Assembly (NCBI RefSeq): GCF_902499045.1 | Contig: NZ_CABVPL010000002.1 | Span: 231,834-295,833, forward strand | Origin: Burkholderia latens | GTDB taxonomy: Bacteria; Pseudomonadota; Gammaproteobacteria; Burkholderiales; Burkholderiaceae | Length of the DNA: 64,000 bases | Reading direction: 5' to 3' | Shown: piece by piece, positions 51,395 to 59,686 of the stretch | How positions within the stretch are numbered: position 1 is the stretch's first letter | Layout: each line of letters opens with the position of its first letter | The notes under the pieces: generated by a model | The model's input: the letters and a program-made list of their open reading frames with translations, nothing else | Database searches by the model: none | What the model was told of the DNA's origin: nothing | Translations under genes and position numbers: made by a program

Positions 51395-52912
51395 TCAGTA
51401 CCCCTTCGGCTGAATCGCCGGCGCACCGACCGCGCGCGCCGTCTGCTTGCCGCCGCGCACGAGAAAGCGTCCGCGCGGGCCATACACGCCTTCTGCTTCC
51501 GGATAGGCGGTCAGCAGCACGAAATACAGCGCACCGCCGACCACCAGCGACACCGGCACGCTGAGATCGAGCCCGCCGGCAAGATGGCCGAGCGGCCCGA
51601 CGAACTGGCCGGGCAGGTTCACGAACGACAGCCCGATGAACGCCGCCGGCAGCCATGCCCCCATCGCGCGCAGGTTCCAGCCGTGCGTGAACCAGTAGTG
51701 GCCGCCGCGCAACCCGCGGTTGAACACCTGCAGGTCGTCCGCGAGGTAGAAGCCGCGGCGCGTCACGTAGCCGATCACCATGATCGCCATCCATGGGCAG
51801 CTGAACGTGTCGATCAGCGTCGAGAACGTCGCGACGCTTTCGACGAGGTTGAACCAGAAGCGGCCGATGAAGATGAACGCGATCGCGATCGTACCGATCA
51901 GCAGCGTCGCGCGCACGCGGTTCAGGGCGCGCGGGAACATGCTCGACACGTCGAGGCCGGTGCCGTACAGCGCGGTCGTGCCGGTCGACATCCCGCCGAT
52001 GATCGCGATCACGCACATCGGCAGCAGGAACCAGCGTGGCGACACCGCAAGCAACCCGCCGACGTAATCGTTCGACGCAATGAACGCGGGCGCCTTCGAC
52101 GCGATGATCGTCGCGGTCGCGAGGCCGAAGAAGAACGGCACGAACGTCGCGAGCTGCGCAGCGAACACGGCGCCCATCACGCGACGCTTCGGCGTGTGCT
52201 GCGGGATGTAGCGCGCCCAGTCGCCAAGTGTCGACGCGAACGACACGGGGTTGCTCAACGCGACCAGCACCGCGCCGACGAACGCGGCCCAGAAACCCGC
52301 ACTGCCCTGGTTCACCGTACCCGCGTATCCCATGTCGAACATCCCGGCGAACGCGAACAGGCCCGCGACGAACAGCAGGCTCGCCGCCCACACGGCGATC
52401 TTGTTGACCCACAGCATGAACCGGAAGCCGTAGATGCAGACGATCAGCACGAGCACCGCGAACACCATGTACGCAGCGCCGAGCGTGAAACCGTTGACCG
52501 GCACGCCGACCATGTCGTGCGCGCCGCCGACGAGCGCATCGCCGGAGCTCCACACCGCGAGCGAAAAGAATGCGATCGACGTGAGCAGTGCGAGGAACGA
52601 GCCGACGATCCGGCCGTGAATGCCGAAATGCGCGCCGGACGACACGGGGTCGCTCGTCCCGTTGCGCGGGCCGAACAGGCTCATCGGCGCGAGGATGCAG
52701 GTGCCGGCGAGCACGCCGAGCACGATCGCGGCGACGCCCGCCTTGAACGACAGCCCGACCAGCACCGGAAAGCTGCCGAGTACCGACGTGGAAAACGTAT
52801 TGCATCCGCCGAACAGCAGCCGGAACAGATCGATCGGACGCGCATAGCGCGATGCATCGGGAATGCGCTCGAAACCGAACGATTCGACTTGCGTGATTCT
52901 GCCTTCACTCAT
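51395..52912 (-). CDS. NCS1-family nucleobase/allantoin-type symporter
   Basis: 505 residues with about 12 membrane helices. The N-terminal FERIPDASRYARPIDLFRLL with FGGCNTFSTSVLGSFPVLVG, then FGPRNGTSDPVSSGAHFGIH, fit the NCS1 (cytosine, purine, thiamine, allantoin) permeases. SAGFWAAFVGAVLVALSNPV and GDWARYIPQHTPKRRVMGAV are further family features. Start at MSEGRITQ with GGAG four bases before. The exact substrate is not predictable by eye. It probably works with the isochorismatase-family hydrolase downstream. Confidence 0.85.
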   Translation of the reverse strand: MSEGRITQVESFGFERIPDASRYARPIDLFRLLFGGCNTFSTSVLGSFPVLVGLSFKAGVAAIVLGVLAGTCILAPMSLFGPRNGTSDPVSSGAHFGIHGRIVGSFLALLTSIAFFSLAVWSSGDALVGGAHDMVGVPVNGFTLGAAYMVFAVLVLIVCIYGFRFMLWVNKIAVWAASLLFVAGLFAFAGMFDMGYAGTVNQGSAGFWAAFVGAVLVALSNPVSFASTLGDWARYIPQHTPKRRVMGAVFAAQLATFVPFFFGLATATIIASKAPAFIASNDYVGGLLAVSPRWFLLPMCVIAIIGGMSTGTTALYGTGLDVSSMFPRALNRVRATLLIGTIAIAFIFIGRFWFNLVESVATFSTLIDTFSCPWMAIMVIGYVTRRGFYLADDLQVFNRGLRGGHYWFTHGWNLRAMGAWLPAAFIGLSFVNLPGQFVGPLGHLAGGLDLSVPVSLVVGGALYFVLLTAYPEAEGVYGPRGRFLVRGGKQTARAVGAPAIQPKGY

Positions 52913-53202
52913 TTGTCTCCAGCTCCTCTGGTGCATCGGTACGGCCCGCGACTGCGGCCGTACGGCACATCGTCATTGATTCGCGGCCACTCTAAACCGG
53001 ATCGGGCGGCGCAAATATCACGCATTCGAGACGTTTACGACGAAGGAGAGCAATGTTTGCAGGCGGGGAATCGGCGGAGGCGAGCGGCGCGAGCGATGCA
53101 ACGGCGACGAGAGCCGGCAACGGGTGCGCGAGCGCCGTCCACGCGACAGCGAGTCCGCCGCACGGCGGACGCACCCCGCGCCCGCCACGCAGCGCCCGAG
53201 CA

Positions 53203-53846
53203 CTACAGTCCCGATTGCGCAACCGGAGCCGGCGCTTGTTGCGCCGTTCCCGGCGGCCAGCCGCCGGCGAGCGCCTTGTACAGCGCGACCGTCGACGCCG
53301 CGCTGCGTATCCGCGCGTCGGCCGCCGCATCCTGCGCCTGCAGCAGCGTCCGCTGCGCATCGAGCACTTCGTAGTAGTCGATCGCACCGGCCGAGAAACG
53401 TGTCTGCGCAAGTTGCGCCGCGCGTGCGCTGTCGTCCGCGGCGCGCGCCAGATGTGCGGTCTCGTCGCGGGTCCGTGCGACGCGCAGCAGCGCGTTCTCG
53501 GTTTCCTCGAGCGCGCCGAGCACCGTCTGCCGGTACTGCGCGAGCTGGCCGGCCGCTTCCGCGTCGCGCGCGGCGATCCGCGCGCGTACGCGGCCGACGT
53601 CGAGAAACGACCGGTCGATGCCGAGCGCGATCAGATTCGTGTCGCTGCCCGCGCGGAAGAAGCCGTAGCTGTTCGTCGCGCTGCCGAGCAGTCCCGACAG
53701 CGTGAAGCGCGGAAACAGGTCGGCCGTCGCGACGCCGATCCGCGCGGTCGCCGCGTGCAGGCGCGCTTCCGCCGCCGCGATATCCGAGCGCCTGCGCAGC
53801 AGGTCGCCCGGCGTGCCCGGATCGATGTCCGCCGCGCGCGCGTTCA
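53203..53846 (-). pseudogene. NodT-type outer-membrane efflux lipoprotein, C-terminal fragment
   Basis: About 213 codons: IDPGTPGDLLRRRSDIAAAE, ARLHAATARIGVATADLFPR FTL, LGALEETENALLRVARTRDE and QTRFSAGAIDYYEVLDAQRT form the second half of a TolC/NodT-type repeat. It ends normally. The N-terminal half, with signal peptide and lipobox, is missing. Homology begins abruptly at the stop codon of the SDR gene (53844), and no plausible start follows. This points to a deletion that joined the SDR gene to the middle of an efflux gene. No pump or membrane-fusion gene remains nearby. Confidence 0.7.
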
Positions 53847-54605
53847 CCCGACCCGCCAGCCGCCGTTTACCGCGACGACCGCGCCGGTGACGAACCCGGC
53901 ACGCGGCCCGGCGAGCCATGCAACGGCGTCGGCAATGTCGTCCGGATGACCGGCGCGGCCGACCGGCGTCTGCTCGCGGATCGTCGCCGCGATGGCCGGT
54001 GCGACGCCTGACTCGCCGAAGAAGCGCGTGTCCGCAATGTAGCCGGGGGCAACCGCATTGACCGTGACGCCGCGCGGCCCCAGCTCGCGCGCGAGCGCGA
54101 CGGTGAACCCTTCGACGGCCGCCTTCGCCGCCGCATACGCGAGGCCGCCGGGCAGCAGACTACCGGCGCGCGCAGCAATCGACCCGATGTTGACGATCCG
54201 CGCGGCACGCCCGGCCAGGTGCGGCAACACGGCCAGCGTCGTGACGAGCGCGCTTTTCAGATTCGCGGCGAACACGGCATCCCATTCCGATTCGGCGTCG
54301 CCGGCGTCGGTGTCCGCGGCGACGCGGCGTGTCGAACCGGCGTTGTTGATCAGCACGTCGATGCGCGGCCATCGTGCGACGATCGCGGCAATGGCCGCCG
54401 TCGCGTCGCTGCGCACGCTCAGGTCCGCCGCCTGCCCGATCGCTGCATCGCCTAAGCTCGCGACCGCCGCGTCCAGCCTTTCGCGGTCGCGCCCAACGAT
54501 CGCCACGCGATAGCCTTCTTCCACCAGCCGGCTCGCGATCGCGAAGCCGATTCCGCTCGATCCGCCCGTGACGATCGCCGTGCGTTGCCGTTCGCCGTCT
54601 GTCAT
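53844..54605 (-). CDS. Short-chain dehydrogenase/reductase (SDR)
   Basis: 253 residues. The nucleotide-binding motif is TGGSSGIGFAIASRL (about residue 13). NNAGS is at about 90. The catalytic Ser is in VNIGSIAA, with Tyr-x-x-x-Lys in LAYAAAKAAVEGF. The C-terminus is FVTGAVVAVNGGWRVG, typical of classical SDRs such as FabG-like enzymes. AGGAGG precedes the ATG by seven bases. It is divergent from a LysR gene, its probable regulator, across 113 bp. Substrate unknown. Confidence 0.9.
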   Translation of the reverse strand: MTDGERQRTAIVTGGSSGIGFAIASRLVEEGYRVAIVGRDRERLDAAVASLGDAAIGQAADLSVRSDATAAIAAIVARWPRIDVLINNAGSTRRVAADTDAGDAESEWDAVFAANLKSALVTTLAVLPHLAGRAARIVNIGSIAARAGSLLPGGLAYAAAKAAVEGFTVALARELGPRGVTVNAVAPGYIADTRFFGESGVAPAIAATIREQTPVGRAGHPDDIADAVAWLAGPRAGFVTGAVVAVNGGWRVG

Positions 54606-54718
54606 GACCTGTCCTCCTTTCCCGATGTTGACGGTTGGTGACATTGGCAGTCTGGACAACGCGCAGCGATAGGTAAAATACGAATTGGATGACGCTCTGA
54701 TATGCAAAAGGTATCGCA

Positions 54719-55633
54719 ATGATCGACCTGCGCCAGTTCCGGCAATTCATCGCCGTCGCGGAAACGCTGAGCTTCCGGCGCGCCGCCGAGCGCCTGCACA
54801 TGGCGCAGCCGCCGCTCAGCGCGGCCATCCGCAAGCTCGAGGAAGAACTGGGCGTCGCGCTGTTCGAGCGCAACAACCGTGGCTCGACGCTCACGCCGGC
54901 CGGCGAGGCGTTCCTGCTCGAAGCGCGGCGCGCGATCGAGCAGGCCGAGCGCGCGGCGACCGTCGCGCGACGCGTGGGCGCCGGGCTGGGCGGCTCGCTA
55001 CGGCTGCGGTTCGTCGACAGCACGGTCAACGCGCTGCTGCCGCTGATCCTCCGGGCGTTCCAGGAACGGTATCCGGACGTCGATTTCCAGCTGGAGGAAG
55101 GCACGACCGCCGAGCAGATCGTCGCGCTGCGGCAGGACCGCACGGACGTCGGCCTCGTCGTGCTGCCGGTGGCCGATGCCGGCGACGTGCACGTCGAACC
55201 GCTGCTGCGCGACCGGATGGTCGCCGCGTTGCCCGACGGTCACCGGCTCGCGCGGCGTCGGCGCATCGCGCTGGCGGACCTGGCGGACGATCCGTGGGTA
55301 TTGTTCGCCGCACATCACGGGCCGGGCATGTATGCGCAGATCGTCACGGCGTGCGCGCAGGCCGGATTCGCGCCGCGCGTCGTCCAGCAGCCGCGCCAGA
55401 TGCAGACGACGGCCGGGCTCGTTGCGGGCGGCATCGGCGTCGCGCTGATGCCGCGGCTGTTCGTGCCGATGCAGCCGCAAGGCATCACGTTCCGCGAGCT
55501 AACGGGCGCGGGCAGCCCGCTCGCGTACGACCTGGCGATCGCATACCGGACGCCGTCGCCGCTCGTCGATGCATTGCGCGAGACGGCGCGCCGCGCGGTC
55601 GACGCGCTGGGGCTCGTGCCGGCGACGCGATAG
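54719..55633 (+). CDS. LysR-family transcriptional regulator
   Basis: 304 residues. The N-terminal helix-turn-helix is MIDLRQFRQFIAVAETLSFR, RAAERLHMAQPPLSAAIRKL with EELGVALFERNNRGSTLTPA. The effector domain starts near 90. The divergent placement next to the SDR gene suggests that it controls that gene, with the LysR site in the 113-bp gap. Confidence 0.92.
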   Translation: MIDLRQFRQFIAVAETLSFRRAAERLHMAQPPLSAAIRKLEEELGVALFERNNRGSTLTPAGEAFLLEARRAIEQAERAATVARRVGAGLGGSLRLRFVDSTVNALLPLILRAFQERYPDVDFQLEEGTTAEQIVALRQDRTDVGLVVLPVADAGDVHVEPLLRDRMVAALPDGHRLARRRRIALADLADDPWVLFAAHHGPGMYAQIVTACAQAGFAPRVVQQPRQMQTTAGLVAGGIGVALMPRLFVPMQPQGITFRELTGAGSPLAYDLAIAYRTPSPLVDALRETARRAVDALGLVPATR

Positions 55634-55652
55634 CAGGCGCCTCGCGCGCCGC

Positions 55653-56306
55653 TCACACATGCAGGATGCTGAGCGCGACGTCGAGCACGGCCTGCCGGAA
55701 CGCATCCGGCCGTTTCGGCAGCGACGTGTATTCCAGCATCAGATGGCTGTATGACACCGTCGTGCCGACCGCGCTCGCGATCATGAAGAACAGCACGTTC
55801 GGGTCGACGGCGCGGATTTCGCCGGCCTCGACGGCGTCCGCGAGCAGCGGAAACATCGCGTCGTGATACGGGCGCACGATCCGCTGCTGCAGGCAGTCGA
55901 GCCGCGCGCCCTCTTCGGTCGCCGCGGTCGAGAAGAACATGCCGATGTCCGGCTCCCTGAATTCATGATCGACGCACAGCTCGATCGCGCGCCGCACACG
56001 CTCGCGATGCGGCAATGACGACGTGCGCAGCGCGCGCAACGCGTCGAACATCGGCTCGGCCAGATCGGCGATCTGCCCGACGACGGCCAGCCACAACGTT
56101 TCCTTCGTGCCGAAATGATGGGCGATCAGCGCCGCGTCGATGCCCAGCTCGCGCGCGACCTCGCGCACGCTCGTCGCATCGTAGCCGCGCTTCGCGAACG
56201 TGCGGCGCGCGGCCCGCAATATCACGTCCGGACCGACGGACGCTTCCGCCAGCGGCCGCCCGCGCGTACGCCGCTTCGACGGCGCGCGCTCAGTGACTTC
56301 AGCCAC
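55653..56306 (-). CDS. TetR-family transcriptional regulator
   Basis: 217 residues from a GTG start with AGGA four bases upstream; no ATG fits. A basic N-terminal tail precedes the helix-turn-helix (RTFAKRGYDATSVREVAREL, GIDAALIAHHFGTKETLWLA). The C-terminal ligand domain has FFSTAATEEGARLDCLQQRI. It is divergent from the NADH dehydrogenase gene, with a palindrome between them, so it probably represses that gene. Confidence 0.88.
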   Translation of the reverse strand: MAEVTERAPSKRRTRGRPLAEASVGPDVILRAARRTFAKRGYDATSVREVARELGIDAALIAHHFGTKETLWLAVVGQIADLAEPMFDALRALRTSSLPHRERVRRAIELCVDHEFREPDIGMFFSTAATEEGARLDCLQQRIVRPYHDAMFPLLADAVEAGEIRAVDPNVLFFMIASAVGTTVSYSHLMLEYTSLPKRPDAFRQAVLDVALSILHV

Positions 56307-56433
56307 GTTTTCCTGCTCCCTTTGAGTGATTCCAATGCCCCTGCGCGGGCTCCGGTTCCGCAGCGCCGAAACCGGACCGTCTGCCCCGCTCCATTGACAC
56401 GCGAAACCGACAGGCGCTAGGATCATACATTAT

Positions 56434-56447
56434 TCATCACGTGATGA
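56434..56447. promoter_or_regulatory. Palindrome TCATCACGTGATGA, likely TetR operator
   Basis: A perfect 14-bp palindrome lies eight bases before the ndh start codon and 128 bp from the TetR start, in the only AT-rich piece of the gap. Position over the ribosome binding site or early leader fits repression of ndh. The assignment to this TetR protein is inferred. Confidence 0.6.
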
Positions 56448-56454
56448 TTTATTC

Positions 56455-57747
56455 ATGACAACCCCTACTCGCATCGTGATCGTCGGCGGCGGCATCGCCG
56501 GATTGCAGCTTGCGACCCGCCTCGGCGAGCGCCTCGGCCGCAGCGGGCGCGCACACGTCACCGTCGTCGACCGCAGCCCGACCCACGTATGGAAGCCGAT
56601 GCTGCACACGATCGCGGCCGGCACGCGTGACGTGCAGCAACAGCAGGTGATCTTCCTGGCCCATGCGCGCGATCACGGCTACACGTATCAGCCCGGCGAG
56701 TTGAAGGGGCTCGATCGCGCACGCCGCCGCGTACAGCTCGGCGAGATTCGTTCGCAGGACGGAGAACTGGTGCTCGACGCACGCGAACTCGAATACGACG
56801 TGCTGATCCTCGCGCTCGGCAGCCAGGCGAACGATTTCGGCGTGCCGGGCGTGCGCGAGCATTGCTACTTCATCGACAGCCAGCAACAGGCCGAAACCTT
56901 CAATGAAGCGCTGCGGATGCGCGTGTTTCGCAGCATCGCGCGCGACGAGCCGTTTCGCGTCGCGATCGTCGGCGCGGGTGCGACGGGCGTGGAACTGGCG
57001 GCGGAACTGAGCCGGCTGCTGGAAATCGCGCAGGCGTACGGCGATGAAACCGTGCGAGAACGGCTGCAACTCACGTTGCTCGAAAGCGGCCCGCGCATCC
57101 TCGCCGCGTTTCCACCGAAGATTTCCGCGTCGGCGCAGCGCAGGCTCGAACAGATCGGCTTCCGCGTGCTGACGTCGACGCGCGTGACGGGCGCCGATGC
57201 GAACGGTTTCCACTATGGCGACGGCTCGTTTGCCGAAGCGGATCTGATGGTGTGGGCCGCCGGCGTGAAGGCGCCCGACTTCATGCAGGCGCTGGGCGGG
57301 CTCGACACGAATCGCGCGAACCAGATCCTGGTCGGGCCCACGTTGCAGGCGGCCGCCGACGAGCGCGTGTTCGCGATCGGCGATTGCGCGAGCCTGCAGC
57401 CCGACGGCCACGAACGGCCGCTGCCGCCCACCGCCCAGGTCGCGACGCAGCAGGCCGAGCATCTCGCGAAGCACCTGCCCGCGTGGCTCGACGGCAAGCC
57501 GCTGCCGCCGTTCGCGTTCCACGACTTCGGCGCGCTCGTGTCGATCAGCGACTACGACGCTTTCGGCACGCTCGGGCAATTCGGGTTCTTCCGCGGCGGC
57601 TTCATCCAGGGGCGCTTCGCGCAACTCAGCCACCTGATGCTGTACCGGCGCCACCAGCAGGCGCTGCATGGATTTTCCAAGGCGACATTGCTGTGGATCG
57701 CCGAACGGATCAACGGCTGCGTGCAGCCGCGCATCCGCCTGTCGTGA
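56455..57747 (+). CDS. ndh: Type II NADH dehydrogenase-like FAD/NAD(P)-binding oxidoreductase
   Basis: 430 residues. The first dinucleotide motif is RIVIVGGGIAGLQLATRLGE (FAD), the second FRVAIVGAGATGVELAAELS (NADH, about residue 165). The C-terminal FAD motif is ERVFAIGDCASL. HTIAAGTRDVQQQQVIFLAH and DLMVWAAGVKAP are further NDH-2 features. The C-terminal membrane-anchoring part is amphipathic (residues of about 385-425). It transfers electrons from NADH to quinone without pumping protons. No strong ribosome binding site because the palindrome occupies that place. Confidence 0.88.
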   Translation: MTTPTRIVIVGGGIAGLQLATRLGERLGRSGRAHVTVVDRSPTHVWKPMLHTIAAGTRDVQQQQVIFLAHARDHGYTYQPGELKGLDRARRRVQLGEIRSQDGELVLDARELEYDVLILALGSQANDFGVPGVREHCYFIDSQQQAETFNEALRMRVFRSIARDEPFRVAIVGAGATGVELAAELSRLLEIAQAYGDETVRERLQLTLLESGPRILAAFPPKISASAQRRLEQIGFRVLTSTRVTGADANGFHYGDGSFAEADLMVWAAGVKAPDFMQALGGLDTNRANQILVGPTLQAAADERVFAIGDCASLQPDGHERPLPPTAQVATQQAEHLAKHLPAWLDGKPLPPFAFHDFGALVSISDYDAFGTLGQFGFFRGGFIQGRFAQLSHLMLYRRHQQALHGFSKATLLWIAERINGCVQPRIRLS

Positions 57748-57791
57748 TGCCGCGTGTCGCGGCATCGCGTAACGTTTCGAGGAAAGCAGAG

Positions 57792-58181
57792 ATGAGCAAC
57801 AGCGCAGTAGCCTGGCTCAGGACCGTCGCCGCGATCGGCAGCTTCGACATGCCGTCCGTTGCATGGACGGCCCCGCGACGACGCAGCATCACGCGCGACC
57901 GCCTGCCGTCGTGGGACGCGACGAGCCGACCGACGATCAGCGTGCTCGAGCGGCCGACCGCCGACACCGTGATGATTTCGTGGTGCGACGCGTGCACCGG
58001 CCACTACGGCTATCAGAAGTGGCGATTGTTCACGACGCGCAAGCGCGGCGTCTGCGCGCTGTCGGGGCAGCCGATCGCGCCCGGCGACAGCGTCTATGCG
58101 CCGCAACTGCTCGGCTCGGCGCCGGGCAACGCTGCCGCGATGGTGCTCGCGGCGTGCATCGACGACGACGCTGCGGCTTAA
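57792..58181 (+). CDS. DUF3331-domain protein
   Basis: 129 residues. TVMISWCDACTGHYGYQKWR, KRGVCALSGQPIAPGDSVYA and a P-Q end match the DUF3331 pattern known mainly from Burkholderia: a short Cys-containing domain where CALSG-x-PI resembles a metal-binding knuckle. Function unknown. Good ribosome binding site (GAGGAAAGCAGAG). It follows ndh by 44 bp, so may be in its operon. It ends overlapping the convergent symporter gene by four bases. Confidence 0.8.
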   Translation: MSNSAVAWLRTVAAIGSFDMPSVAWTAPRRRSITRDRLPSWDATSRPTISVLERPTADTVMISWCDACTGHYGYQKWRLFTTRKRGVCALSGQPIAPGDSVYAPQLLGSAPGNAAAMVLAACIDDDAAA

Positions 58182-59506
58182 ACGGACGTCGCGCGGCCGG
58201 CGCCGTACGCCGGATCGCTGCTCTGGCGCTCCAGTTCCGCGTCGAGATGCGCGGCGTGCGCTCGCGCCTCGGACTCCGACATCAGCTCGCCTTCCCACTT
58301 CGCGACGACCGCGCTCGCAATCGAATTGCCGACCGCGTTCGTGGCCGAGCGGCCCATGTCGAGGAACGTGTCGACGCCGAGAATCAGCAGCAGCCCGGCC
58401 TCCGGAATGTTGAACTGGTGCAGCGTCGCCGCGATCACGACGAGCGATGCGCGCGGCACGCCGGCCATCCCCTTCGACGTCAGCATCAGCACCAGCAGCA
58501 TCGTGATCTGCGTGCCGAGCGACAGGTGGATGTTGTACGCCTGCGCGATGAACAGCGACGCGAACGTGCAGTACATCATCGAGCCGTCCAGGTTGAACGA
58601 ATAGCCCATCGGCATCACGAAGCTCGAGATCTTGCGCTTCACGCCGAACCGGTCGAGCGCGTCGAGGATCTTCGGGTACGCGGCTTCGGAGCTGGCCGTC
58701 GCGAACGACAGCATGAACGCTTCCTTGATCAGCGCCAGCAGCTTGAACACGCGACGGCCGAGGAACAGCAGGCCGGCCACCACGAGCGTGGTCCACAGCA
58801 GGAACAGGCTCACGTAGAAATCGCCCATGAACACCGCGAACTTCAGCAGGATCGACAGCCCGTTGATCGCGACGGTCGACGCCATCGCCGCGAGCACCGC
58901 GAGCGGCGCGAGCTTCATCACGTAGCCGGTGATCTTCAGCATCACGTGTGCGAGTTGATCGATCGCGGCGACGAGGATCTTGCCGCGCTCGCCGAGCGCC
59001 GCGAGCGCGACGCCGAAGAACATCGAGAACACGACGATCTGCAGGATCTCGTTGTTCGCCATCGCCTCGGCGATCGACTTCGGCACCATGTGACTGACGA
59101 AATCCTTCAGCGTGAACTTCGACGTCGCGAGATTCGCCGATGCGCCGATGTCCGGCAGCGGCAGGCCGAGGTTCTCGCCGGGGTGCAGCAGGTTCGCCAT
59201 CAGCAGCCCGAGCAGCAGCGACACCAGCGACGCGGTGACGAACCAGCCGAACGCCTTCACGAACACGCGCCCGACCGACGATGCGTCGCCCATGTGCGCG
59301 ATGCCGACCACCAGCGTCGAGAACACGAGCGGCCCGATCACCATCTTGATCAGCCGCAGGAACACGTCGGACACGAGGGAGATGTAGCCGGCGATCTCGG
59401 TTGCCGACTGCTTGTCCGGAAACTGCGTGTAGATCATGTAGCCGATGAAGATGCCGGCCGCCATCGCCAGCAGGATCCAGACTGCCGCAGACATTCGTTT
59501 GTTCAT
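58178..59506 (-). CDS. Dicarboxylate/amino acid:cation symporter (DctA/GltP family)
   Basis: 442 residues. It has eight membrane helices plus re-entrant loops. SFATASSEAAYPKILDALDR is the Ser-rich hairpin loop, FVMPMGYSFNLDGSMMYCTF the NMDGT-type helix, and SKGMAGVPRASLVVIAATL the second hairpin. These are hallmarks of the DAACS family. It could carry C4-dicarboxylates or glutamate/aspartate; the position directly downstream of gamma-glutamyltransferase favours glutamate. Start at MNKRMS; the ribosome binding site is weak. Confidence 0.87.
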   Translation of the reverse strand: MNKRMSAAVWILLAMAAGIFIGYMIYTQFPDKQSATEIAGYISLVSDVFLRLIKMVIGPLVFSTLVVGIAHMGDASSVGRVFVKAFGWFVTASLVSLLLGLLMANLLHPGENLGLPLPDIGASANLATSKFTLKDFVSHMVPKSIAEAMANNEILQIVVFSMFFGVALAALGERGKILVAAIDQLAHVMLKITGYVMKLAPLAVLAAMASTVAINGLSILLKFAVFMGDFYVSLFLLWTTLVVAGLLFLGRRVFKLLALIKEAFMLSFATASSEAAYPKILDALDRFGVKRKISSFVMPMGYSFNLDGSMMYCTFASLFIAQAYNIHLSLGTQITMLLVLMLTSKGMAGVPRASLVVIAATLHQFNIPEAGLLLILGVDTFLDMGRSATNAVGNSIASAVVAKWEGELMSESEARAHAAHLDAELERQSSDPAYGAGRATSV

Positions 59507-59686
59507 AACGGAGCTCGACGCACGGTACGGGAGTGGGAGAACAAGGCGCGCGCCGGTGCCGTGCCACGATGCGCGCCGCGGACAGGTCCGACCCGGCATG
59601 CCGGGCGCCTGCCACGCTCGATACCGAGGAAGTCCGCGACCGGACGTGCTGTTCGCCGTGCCGGTGTTCGCGTGACCGCGATCAGG

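Noticed and set aside
50946-52805. The 823-codon minus frame that starts inside the transporter gene and ends with the isochorismatase
   Set aside because: Only its last 203 codons are real; the upstream part is an off-frame reading of the NCS1 gene and spacer DNA.
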